46,199 nt of DNA from UBA10649 sp964597445 (GTDB lineage Bacteria; Actinomycetota; Actinomycetes; S36-B12). How positions within the stretch are numbered: position 1 is the stretch's first letter; each line of letters begins with the position of its first letter. The translations under genes and the position numbers were made by a program. The stretch is taken from contig CAZQXO010000015.1 in the NCBI GenBank assembly GCA_964597445.1, forward strand, positions 1-46,199, in the 5' to 3' direction. Under the pieces are notes generated by a model. That model ran no database searches. It was not told the origin of the DNA and was given only the letters and a program-made list of their open reading frames with translations. This document shows positions 39,510 through 46,199 of this stretch, piece by piece.

Positions 39510-39552
39510 TCGTCACGTCGTGGTCCTGTGCCCTCGCGCCTACGATCGAGGC

Positions 39553-40494
39553 ATGGCTCTCCCGACACGAAGCATCGGCGATCTGACCGTCTCGGCCATC
39601 GGCCTGGGATGCATGCCCCTGTCGTTCTCGGTGATGATCGATCATCGCGAGCGAGCGATCGACACGATCCACCGGGCTCTCGATCTCGGAATCACGTTCC
39701 TGGACACCTCGAACATCTACAGCCCGACCTGGGACACCGTCGGCCACAACGAGAAGCTCGTCGCGGAGGCCCTGCGCATCTACTCGGGCTCGGCTGATCT
39801 CGCCGATGTCGTCGTCACGACCAAGGGCGGCATCACCCGTGGTCCAGGTGAGGAGTGGGGCCGTGACTCCACCCCGTCGGGCATCCGTGCTGCCTGCGAG
39901 GCCAGCATGCGTGCGCTCGAGGTCGACTCGATCGCCCTGTACCAGCACCACCGACACGATCCCCGCCTCACCTACCGGTCCCAGCTTCAGGCCCTGGCCT
40001 CGCTGCGGGACGAGGGGCTCGTCCAGCGAATCGGACTGTCCAATGTCACGGCGGACGAACTGCGCCTGGCCCTCGACGTGCTCGGTGGGCCGCTGGACGG
40101 CGGTGTCGTGTCGGTGCAGAACGAGTGGTCGCCGCGCTTCCGGCACGGAGCGGACGTGCTCGATGCGTGCACCGAGCGCGGAATTGCCTTCCTGCCGTGG
40201 TCCCCGCTCGGTGGGTCGACCCAGGCCCATGACATCGGAGAGAGGTATGGGACCTTCGCCGAGGTCGGGACCCAAGTTCATGCGTCCGCGCAGGAGGTCA
40301 TCCTCGCCTGGCTGCTGGCTACCTCTCCCGTCATGATCCCCATCCCGGGAGCGACGCGGCCGGCGACGGTGGACTCCATCGTGCGCTCGATGGACCTCAC
40401 GCTCACTCCTCAGCAGCTGCGCGACCTCGACGCCACCGAGCCGGAGATGGACTCGATGTACCCGGATGACCAGCCGCGGAGCCCACTGGGCTGA
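39553..40494 (+). CDS. Aldo/keto reductase
   Basis: 313 residues, NADPH-dependent aldo/keto reductase of the AKR13-like group. Landmarks are GLGCMPLSF, the catalytic Tyr region LDTSNIYSP, the Lys in VVTTKGG, and the His region LYQHHRHDP; the NADP-binding end has IPIPGATRPATV. The ATG is exactly 6 nt after TACGAT (39541-39546), so a leaderless transcript is likely although it lies 43 nt after the ABC-F stop. The carbonyl substrate is unknown. It converges on the septum-formation-type gene with a 15-bp gap. Confidence 0.93.
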   Translation: MALPTRSIGDLTVSAIGLGCMPLSFSVMIDHRERAIDTIHRALDLGITFLDTSNIYSPTWDTVGHNEKLVAEALRIYSGSADLADVVVTTKGGITRGPGEEWGRDSTPSGIRAACEASMRALEVDSIALYQHHRHDPRLTYRSQLQALASLRDEGLVQRIGLSNVTADELRLALDVLGGPLDGGVVSVQNEWSPRFRHGADVLDACTERGIAFLPWSPLGGSTQAHDIGERYGTFAEVGTQVHASAQEVILAWLLATSPVMIPIPGATRPATVDSIVRSMDLTLTPQQLRDLDATEPEMDSMYPDDQPRSPLG

Positions 40495-40509
40495 CGCGCG
40501 TCAGCACCG

Positions 40510-41352
40510 TCAGGATGCCGAGGCTGCCTCGGGTGTCGGACTCGGTGTCGGTGCGGGTGCGCGCGCGGCCAGTTCAGCCTGGTACTGCGTGTAGGGAACG
40601 AAGCACTGGGCGGAGCGCCGACCCTCCCGCCAGCCCTTGGCCGTGGGCCAGATGGCCCACCAGCCGGGGAACTTCTCCTTGCCGTTCCACTGCTTGCCCT
40701 GGGCTTGGCACAGCGCCTTCGTCCGGCTCTCGACCGTGCGCGTTCCCGGGAACGTGGAGCCCGGCGAGCCGAGGTCCCGGTCGAGCACCTTGATCCAGTT
40801 TACCTTCGGCTTGGTGCAGGGGAAGGCTGAGGTGTTCCGCGCGTTGGGGGTTCCGGGTGTGCAGAAGTCGAACTGCTCAGCCGGAGCCGAGGCCACGACC
40901 TCGGCCATCGGCTTCGTGACCGTGACGAGCGAGGTGCCGCCCTGGAGAACGACGTCGCAGCGCATCCAGCGCTGCCCGGCCCTCCACTGCTCGTTCGTCG
41001 GGAAGAGCACAGCGGTCAGGAAACGACTCGGCAGGCGGCGCTCCGCCAGGCCGACGTGCGCATTCATGGCCGCGACCGTGCACGACTCGGCAGCGGAGAG
41101 GCGTGCGGCGGTGGATGCCTTGGAGGGCAGGCCGAAGGAGTCGGGAAGGGTGCGCACGCCGTACGTCTCCGCGGTGTGCTTCGCCGTGCAGGGGACGGGA
41201 GTCGCGGTGGACGACACCTTCTCGAGCGTGGACTTCGGGTAGTCGAAACACGTGCCGATGACGGGCTCGGCTGCCCCCGCGGTCGGGGGCGCGATGAGGG
41301 TGGCCAGCAGGACGGCGGCAGCGGCCGCGGCGGTCACGGTCGGGCGCAGCAT
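40510..41352 (-). CDS. Secreted septum-formation-type protein
   Basis: 280 residues with a signal peptide (about 1-27, ending PPTAGAA). The mature part is cysteine-rich and repeats a pattern typical of actinobacterial septum_form domains: CTAKHTAETYGV with a following W-R-A-G-Q-R-W-M-R-C block, and later CTKPKVNWIKVLDR with WPTAKGWREGRRSAQCFVPY. Paired cysteines suggest disulfides outside the cell. The tail is Pro/Ala-rich. The start has an excellent GAGGAG Shine-Dalgarno. The family is annotated from a link to septation, but its biochemical role is unclear. Confidence 0.78.
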   Translation of the reverse strand: MLRPTVTAAAAAAVLLATLIAPPTAGAAEPVIGTCFDYPKSTLEKVSSTATPVPCTAKHTAETYGVRTLPDSFGLPSKASTAARLSAAESCTVAAMNAHVGLAERRLPSRFLTAVLFPTNEQWRAGQRWMRCDVVLQGGTSLVTVTKPMAEVVASAPAEQFDFCTPGTPNARNTSAFPCTKPKVNWIKVLDRDLGSPGSTFPGTRTVESRTKALCQAQGKQWNGKEKFPGWWAIWPTAKGWREGRRSAQCFVPYTQYQAELAARAPAPTPSPTPEAASAS

Positions 41353-41565
41353 GGCTCTCCTCACATTGGGGTCGGTGCGGGGTGACGATAACCGATGCCC
41401 GGCTGCCGGCTCCGGGCGAGGAATGCCACGGGGAAGGCCCCGTTGTCCCTCACGGAACCACGCTGCCGGAGAGCCCCTGATCGCTCGGAGGGGCCGTCCG
41501 GCCGGATTCCTCCTAGGCTGGGCCGATCCCCGCGGGGGTGCAGGACGACCATCCAGGGAGGCGCC

Positions 41566-43095
41566 GTGCTCATCGGAGTGCCACGCGAGACCAAGCACGG
41601 GGAGCGCCGGGTCGCGGCGACTCCCGCGACCGTGACCCAACTGGCGAAGTTGGGCTACGAGGTGCTGGTCGAGTCGGGTGCCGGCGATCCCTCCTCGTTC
41701 ACCGACGAGGCCTACCGCGCGGCCGGTGCCCAGATCGGGACCGACGCCCAGGCATGGGGCGCGTCGATCGTGTTCCACGTGAACGCCCCCGATGCGGCGC
41801 AGATCTCCCTGCTGCAGCCCGGGGCGTACCTCGTGTCGATGATGGCACCGGCGCAGAGCCCGGAGCTCCTGCAGGCGCTGGCCGACCGCGGTGTCACCGC
41901 ACTCGCCATGGAGGCCGTCCCGCGCATCTCCCGCGCGCAGTCGCTGGACGTGCTGAGCTCCATGGCCAACATCGCCGGTTACCGTGCCGTCATCGAGGCG
42001 GCCAACGCCTTCGGCCGGTTCTTCACGGGTCAGGTCACCGCTGCGGGCAAGGTCCCCCCCGCCACGGTGCTCGTGGCGGGAGCCGGCGTCGCGGGCCTTG
42101 CCGCCATCGGCACGGCACGCTCACTCGGTGCCATCGTCCGAGCGACCGATCCGCGACCTGAGGTCGCGGATCAGGTGAAGTCCATGGGCGGGGAGTACCT
42201 CTCGATCGAGTCGCCTGAGACCGAGGTGAGCGCCACGGGCTACGCCAAGGAGATGGGCGAGGACTACAAGGCCCGCGAGTCCCAGCTCTATGCCGAGCAG
42301 GCCAAGGACGTCGACATCGTCATCACGACCGCGCTCATCCCTGGCCGTCCTGCCCCTCGACTCCTGACGGCGGAGATGGTCGCGTCGATGAAGCCCGGCT
42401 CCGTCATCGTCGACCTCGCGGCGGCCAGCGGGGGCAACGTCGAGGGATCGGTGGCCGACGAGGTGGTGGTGACGCCCAACGGTGTGACGATCATCGGCTA
42501 CACGGATCTCGCCGGACGCCTCCCGGCGCAGGCCTCGCAGCTCTACTCGACGAACCTCGTCAACCTCATGAAGCTCCTGACCCCCGGCAAGGACGGCCAG
42601 CTCGTCCTCGACTGGGACGACGTCGTCCAGCGATCGATGACGGTGTCTCGTGATCACCAGGTCTCGTGGCCGCCACCGCCGGTCGAGGTGTCGGTAGCGC
42701 CGAAGGCAGCGGCAGCCGCCGCTCCCGTCGTGGCCAAGGAGAAGGTCCCGACGAGCCCGCGCAGGCGCTACGCGATCGTGGCTCTCGCGGCGGCGGCCCT
42801 GCTCCTGCTCACTGCTGCCGCGCCAGCGCAGCTGACGGCCAACCTCACGGTGTTCATCCTGGCCATCGTGATCGGCTTCTACGTCATCGGGAACGTCCAC
42901 CATGCCCTGCACACGCCGCTGATGTCCATCACGAACGCGATCTCCGGCATCATCGTCGTCGGCGCCCTGCTCCAAATCGGCACCGGTGACACGCTGGTGA
43001 CGATTCTCGCCTTCGTCGCGGTCCTGGTGGCGAGCATCAACATCTTCGGAGGTTTCGCGGTGACCCGTCGCATGCTGGAGATGTTCCAGCGATGA
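41566..43095 (+). CDS. pntA: NAD(P) transhydrogenase alpha subunit
   Basis: 509 residues from the GTG at 41566 (GGGAGG Shine-Dalgarno), the full-length form with both alpha domains. The N-terminal NAD(H)-binding domain begins GVPRETKHGERRVAATP and carries VLVAGAGVAGLAAIGTARSLGA. After an Ala/Pro-rich linker there are about four transmembrane helices (about 400-500) contributing to the proton channel. With PntB it couples proton entry to hydride transfer from NADH to NADP+. It overlaps pntB as ATGA. The 213-bp gap upstream holds a TAGGCT hexamer (41514-41519) that may be its -10. Confidence 0.96.
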   Translation: MLIGVPRETKHGERRVAATPATVTQLAKLGYEVLVESGAGDPSSFTDEAYRAAGAQIGTDAQAWGASIVFHVNAPDAAQISLLQPGAYLVSMMAPAQSPELLQALADRGVTALAMEAVPRISRAQSLDVLSSMANIAGYRAVIEAANAFGRFFTGQVTAAGKVPPATVLVAGAGVAGLAAIGTARSLGAIVRATDPRPEVADQVKSMGGEYLSIESPETEVSATGYAKEMGEDYKARESQLYAEQAKDVDIVITTALIPGRPAPRLLTAEMVASMKPGSVIVDLAAASGGNVEGSVADEVVVTPNGVTIIGYTDLAGRLPAQASQLYSTNLVNLMKLLTPGKDGQLVLDWDDVVQRSMTVSRDHQVSWPPPPVEVSVAPKAAAAAAPVVAKEKVPTSPRRRYAIVALAAAALLLLTAAAPAQLTANLTVFILAIVIGFYVIGNVHHALHTPLMSITNAISGIIVVGALLQIGTGDTLVTILAFVAVLVASINIFGGFAVTRRMLEMFQR

Positions 43096-44516
43096 CCGTC
43101 GAATCCCTCGCCACTGCGGCCTACCTCGTCGCCGCCCTGCTGTTCATCATGAGCCTGGCCGGCTTGGCCAAGCATGAGTCGGGCAAGCAGGGCATCTGGT
43201 ACGGCATCTCGGGCATGACGCTTGCCCTTGTCGCGACGATCGCCCTCGCACTGGACGGTGGCGCGCACGGGGGCATGACCACGCTCGGCATCGTCCTCAT
43301 GGTCGTGGCACTGGTTCTCGGTGCCACCATCGGCCTGTGGCGCGCCAAGGTCGTCCAGATGACGGGCATGCCCGAGCTCATCGCACTCCTGCACAGCTTC
43401 GTCGGCCTCGCGGCCGTGCTTGTCGCGTGGTCCGGCTACCTGATGGTCGAGGCCAAGGGTGACGCGCAGACCGAGATCGCTCCTGACCTGCTGGGCATCC
43501 ACCACGCCGAGGTTCTGATCGGACTGTTCATCGGTGGAGTGACCTTCACCGGTTCGATCGTCGCCTACCTGAAGCTGGCGGGGAAGATCGACTCGAAGCC
43601 GATGATGCTTCCGGGCAAGAACGCCCTCAACATCGGCGCGCTCGTCCTGTTCGTGGCGATGACCGTCTGGTTCGTCATCGACCCGACGCTGTGGCTGCTC
43701 ATCTCCGCGACCGTCCTCGCCCTCATCCTCGGCTGGCACCTCGTGGCGTCGATCGGCGGTGGCGACATGCCGGTCGTGGTGTCGATGCTCAACAGCTACT
43801 CGGGATGGGCGGCCGCGGCTGCGGGTTTCCTGCTCAACAACAACCTGCTCATCATCACGGGCGCCCTGGTGGGCTCCTCGGGTGCCTACCTCAGCTACAT
43901 CATGTGCCAGGCGATGAACCGCTCCTTCATCTCCGTCATCGCCGGTGGCTTCGGCATGGAGGCTCCCTCCTCCGGGGGTGATGACGAGCAGGGCGAGTAC
44001 CGCGAGGTCACCGCGGAGGAAGTGGCCGACATGCTGGCCAACGCCTCCTCCGTCGTGATCACTCCGGGATACGGCATGGCGGTGGCCCAGGCCCAGTACC
44101 CGGTTGCCGAGATCACCCGCATCCTGCGGGAGCGTGGGGTCAACGTGCGGTTCGGCATCCACCCGGTGGCGGGCCGCCTCCCCGGACACATGAATGTGCT
44201 CCTCGCCGAGGCGAAGGTGCCCTACGACGTCGTCCTCGAGATGGATGAGATCAACGACGACCTCTCGGACACGGACGTCGTCCTCGTCATCGGTGCCAAC
44301 GACACCGTGAATCCCGCGGCCGAGGAGGACCCCGGCTCACCGATCGCGGGCATGCCTGTCCTGCGGGTGTGGGAGGCCGGCAACGTCATCGTCTTCAAGA
44401 GGTCGATGGCGGTCGGCTACGCAGGCGTGCAGAACCCGCTGTTCTTCCGCGACAACTCCTCGATGCTCTTCGGGGACGCGAAGGACCGCGTAGAGGACAT
44501 CCTCCGCGCCCTGTAG
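43092..44516 (+). CDS. pntB: NAD(P) transhydrogenase beta subunit
   Basis: 474 residues. About eight to nine transmembrane helices occupy the first 290 residues; the rest is the NADP(H)-binding domain with GYGMAVAQAQYPVAEI, GIHPVAGRLPGHMNVLLAEA and IGANDTVNPAAEEDP, all hallmark blocks of PntB. It overlaps pntA by 4 nt. The two subunits form the whole proton-translocating transhydrogenase that supplies NADPH. Its stop codon lies inside a small hairpin shared with the convergent upp gene. Confidence 0.96.
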   Translation: MTVESLATAAYLVAALLFIMSLAGLAKHESGKQGIWYGISGMTLALVATIALALDGGAHGGMTTLGIVLMVVALVLGATIGLWRAKVVQMTGMPELIALLHSFVGLAAVLVAWSGYLMVEAKGDAQTEIAPDLLGIHHAEVLIGLFIGGVTFTGSIVAYLKLAGKIDSKPMMLPGKNALNIGALVLFVAMTVWFVIDPTLWLLISATVLALILGWHLVASIGGGDMPVVVSMLNSYSGWAAAAAGFLLNNNLLIITGALVGSSGAYLSYIMCQAMNRSFISVIAGGFGMEAPSSGGDDEQGEYREVTAEEVADMLANASSVVITPGYGMAVAQAQYPVAEITRILRERGVNVRFGIHPVAGRLPGHMNVLLAEAKVPYDVVLEMDEINDDLSDTDVVLVIGANDTVNPAAEEDPGSPIAGMPVLRVWEAGNVIVFKRSMAVGYAGVQNPLFFRDNSSMLFGDAKDRVEDILRAL

Positions 44517-44530
44517 GGGGAAGTCCCTAC
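44513..44530. terminator. Weak bidirectional hairpin between pntB and upp
   Basis: GTAGGG (44513-44518) pairs with CCCTAC (44525-44530) around a 6-nt loop. Both stop codons lie within it (pntB ends at 44516, upp at 44527). The stem is short, so terminator strength is doubtful. Confidence 0.4.
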
Positions 44531-45168
44531 TCGGCGGAGCCGTAGAGCCGGTCGCCGGCGTCGCCGAGTCCGGGCACGATGTAGCCCTTCTCGTTGAGGC
44601 GCTCGTCGAGGGCGGCCGTGACGACGGTGACGTCAGCGTCGCGTCCGGCGAAGGCCTCCTCGAGCCGGGCCAGGCCCTCGGGCGCGGCCAGCAGGCAGAT
44701 CGCCGTGACGTCGCGCGCTCCGCGCTCGAGCAGGAGCTCGATGGCCGCTACGAGGGTGCCCCCGGTGGCCAGCATGGGATCGAGGACGAAGACCTGGCGG
44801 TCGTGGATGTCGTGCGGGATGCGGTCGGCGTACGTGGTCGCCATCAGGGAGGACTCGTCGCGCACCATGCCGAGGAAGCCGACCTCCGCCGTCGGCATCA
44901 GCTTCATCATGCCGTTCAGCATGCCGAGGCCGGCGCGCAGGATCGGCACGACGATGGGCAGTGGCTCCGCCATCTCCTGCCCTGTCATGGGGGCCACGGG
45001 CGTGGTGATCTCCACGGGCCGCACGCGCAGCGAGTCGGTTGCCTCATAGGCCAGAAGGGTCACCAGCTCCTCGGCCAGCAGCCGGAAGGTGGCGGAGGAG
45101 GTCTCCTCACGGCGCAGGCGGGTGAGCTTGTGGGCGACGAGGGGGTGATCGATGACGAGAGTGCGCAT
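44527..45168 (-). CDS. upp: Uracil phosphoribosyltransferase
   Basis: 213 residues from the ATG at 45168. It makes UMP from uracil and PRPP. The PRPP-binding loop is VFVLDPMLATGGT, and the uracil-binding end reads NEKGYIVPGLGDAGDRLYG. Length is normal. TACTCT (45076-equivalent position 45176-45181 on the minus strand) ends 7 nt before the ATG, so the mRNA is probably leaderless. It converges on pntB and is divergent from the tadA pair. Confidence 0.97.
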   Translation of the reverse strand: MRTLVIDHPLVAHKLTRLRREETSSATFRLLAEELVTLLAYEATDSLRVRPVEITTPVAPMTGQEMAEPLPIVVPILRAGLGMLNGMMKLMPTAEVGFLGMVRDESSLMATTYADRIPHDIHDRQVFVLDPMLATGGTLVAAIELLLERGARDVTAICLLAAPEGLARLEEAFAGRDADVTVVTAALDERLNEKGYIVPGLGDAGDRLYGSAE

Positions 45169-45226
45169 GCACGCGAGAGTAGTGGTCGGCCTGCCGTTCC
45201 TGCCCGTCACATGGGACGATGCGGAG

Positions 45227-45718
45227 GTGAGCGCACAGGAGGTCACCGTCGATGACGTCGATTTCGCCGTCGCCGCCTATCGCGAGGACGGCCGATGGGT
45301 GGTCGCCACCCTTCCGCCGCAGGGCGTGACCACCATGGAGGGCCTCCTCCTGCGCATGCGTCAGCTCCCGGGTGAGGGAGGCGTGTTCGGCGTCGTCTCG
45401 GTCGCCGACGAGTTCTTCCTGCTGGCGCACACCGTCCCCGACGGCGTGCGCGTCATGATCAGCGATGCCGCGGCCCTGCTGGACTGGTCGATCGCCCAGG
45501 AGGCAGCCGAGCTCATCGGTCTGGAGTGGGACGAGGACGACATCGAAGAGTTCGAGGCCGCCGGCGATGTCGCGCTCTGCGAGGGCTTCGGCCTCGATGC
45601 GGCCGAGCTGATCATGATCTGCGAAGACGAGGAGATGTACCCCGACGAGCAGGTCAGGGCCGTGGCCAAGCGACTCGGGTTCGCCTCGGAGCTCGCCATG
45701 GCCGTCCGGGGACGATGA
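45227..45718 (+). CDS. TadA-associated protein (tRNA adenosine deaminase-associated family)
   Basis: 163 residues from the GTG at 45227. I choose it because GACGAT (45215-45220) ends exactly 6 nt before it; a longer frame from 45152 would run across the upp promoter. The sequence starts VDFAVAAYREDGRWVVATLPP and continues with an acidic helical region (LEWDEDDIEEFEAAGD and MICEDEEMYPDEQVRAVAKRLG), the pattern of the actinobacterial family that always precedes tadA. Its role is not known. Its stop overlaps the tadA ATG (ATGA). Confidence 0.88.
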   Translation: MSAQEVTVDDVDFAVAAYREDGRWVVATLPPQGVTTMEGLLLRMRQLPGEGGVFGVVSVADEFFLLAHTVPDGVRVMISDAAALLDWSIAQEAAELIGLEWDEDDIEEFEAAGDVALCEGFGLDAAELIMICEDEEMYPDEQVRAVAKRLGFASELAMAVRGR

Positions 45719-46199
45719 CGCCCGGCCGCTACGAGGAGGCGATGCGGCTCGCCCTGGACGAAGCGGCGCGCGCCGCCGCGGATCGCGAGATCCCGATCGG
45801 CGCCGTCGTGCTGGACGAGGCCGGTGGTGTCCTCTCCTCCGCGCGCAACAGCCGGGAGTCCTCCAGTGATCCCACGGCCCATGCCGAAATCCTCGCCCTG
45901 CGCGCAGCGGGCGAGGCTCGCGGATCGTGGCGCCTGCAGGACTGCACGCTCGTGGTCACGCTGGAGCCATGTCCGATGTGCGCGGGTGCCGCGGTCATGT
46001 CGCGATTGGGCCGCATCGTGTTCGGCGCGTGGAATGACGAGTACGGCGCCGCAGGATCGCGCTGGGACCTCGTCCGTGACCGTCGGCTCAACCATCAGGT
46101 GGAGGTCATCCCCGGCGTGCTGGCCGAGGAGTGCGGAGCGCAGGTGCGCCGCTTCCTGGAGGAGCGTCGAGAGCCCGGCAGCCGTCGTGGCACGATCGG
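45715..46199 (+). CDS. tadA: tRNA-specific adenosine deaminase, right end cut by the window
   Basis: 161 codons are visible, with no stop before the window ends. The zinc site is complete: HAE at 56-58 (H56, catalytic E58) and EPCPMC at 84-89 (C86, C89). The family region EIPIGAVV at 25-32 is present. TadA deaminates A34 of tRNA-Arg(ACG) to inosine so that it reads CGU, CGC and CGA. It is coupled to the preceding TadA-associated gene. Typical TadA length is 150-170 residues, so only a few residues should be missing. Confidence 0.95.
   Translation, partial: MTPGRYEEAMRLALDEAARAAADREIPIGAVVLDEAGGVLSSARNSRESSSDPTAHAEILALRAAGEARGSWRLQDCTLVVTLEPCPMCAGAAVMSRLGRIVFGAWNDEYGAAGSRWDLVRDRRLNHQVEVIPGVLAEECGAQVRRFLEERREPGSRRGTI

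Noticed and set aside
45152..45226. Longer start for the TadA-associated protein at 45152
   Set aside because: It would overlap the upp start and promoter, and the extension lacks family resemblance; GTG at 45227 fits the 6-nt leaderless spacing.
1..46199. CRISPR arrays, insertion sequences, prophage or replication origin
   Set aside because: No regularly spaced repeats, transposase or integrase genes, tRNA-derived attachment duplicates or DnaA-box clusters were seen on reading both strands.

Overview
The window is chromosomal DNA from a high-GC Gram-positive bacterium, almost certainly an actinomycete. The evidence is a strong G/C bias at third codon positions, frequent GTG starts, NANNNT-type -10 hexamers, many genes with start codons at or near the inferred transcription start, and actinobacterial gene pairs (DUF4446-pheA, TadA-associated protein-tadA, septum-formation protein, SHHLRTPL-type histidine kinase). 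I cannot name the genus. serS, pheA, two tRNA-Ser genes, tRNA-Arg(ACG) and tadA together are reminiscent of the origin-proximal region in many actinobacteria, but no origin is visible here.

Layout. 1-5.3 kb: a GDT1-type cation transporter and an ion-channel-like membrane protein on the minus strand, back to back with a tightly coupled plus-strand operon DUF4446-pheA-rfbB-rfbD. 5.3-5.9 kb: a PemK/MazF-type toxin-antitoxin pair with a palindromic operator. 5.9-9.9 kb: a HAD phosphatase, serS, a secreted trypsin-like protease and a SET-domain protein. 9.9-13.3 kb: quinone oxidoreductase, TTGYGD potassium channel with RCK domain, and a degenerate MoeA-like protein. 13.3-18.3 kb: a four-gene envelope redox operon (apbE, ferric-reductase-like diheme membrane protein, PepSY-like protein with an acidic/His tail, Pro/Ala-rich exported protein) divergent from a two-component system. 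The shared promoter region carries two 11-bp-period direct repeats. 18.3-25.2 kb: an NlpC/P60 hydrolase, trpB2-type tryptophan synthase beta, a flippase, a large repeat-containing membrane-anchored protein, tRNA-Ser(TGA), a CrtO-like acyltransferase that starts directly after the tRNA, and a DDAH-like hydrolase.

25.2-34.5 kb is a catabolic island: zinc alcohol dehydrogenase, AroE-like dehydrogenase, IolG-like Gfo/Idh dehydrogenase, a single-ATPase-domain sugar ABC transporter (binding protein, permease, ATPase), a divergent LacI regulator with two near-palindromic operators, an EamA exporter and a ROK kinase. It looks like an uptake and oxidation module for a sugar, polyol or cyclitol. 34.6-36.5 kb holds tRNA-Ser(GCT), tRNA-Arg(ACG), an LtrA remnant, an HXXEE membrane protein, a 49-residue zinc-ribbon protein and, most notably, an unassigned strongly folded RNA of about 325 nt ending in a 14-bp terminator hairpin.

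36.5-46.2 kb: FkbM-type methyltransferase, ABC-F ATPase, aldo/keto reductase, secreted septum-formation-type protein, transhydrogenase pntAB, upp, TadA-associated protein and tadA (running off the right end). tadA is expected to edit the tRNA-Arg(ACG) encoded 11 kb to its left.

The observations I would follow first are the structured RNA at 36.1-36.5 kb, the apbE/two-component system with its direct-repeat operators, and the recurring pattern in which a -10-like hexamer ends exactly 6 nt before a start codon (at least 13 genes), which implies widespread leaderless mRNA and resolves several start sites.
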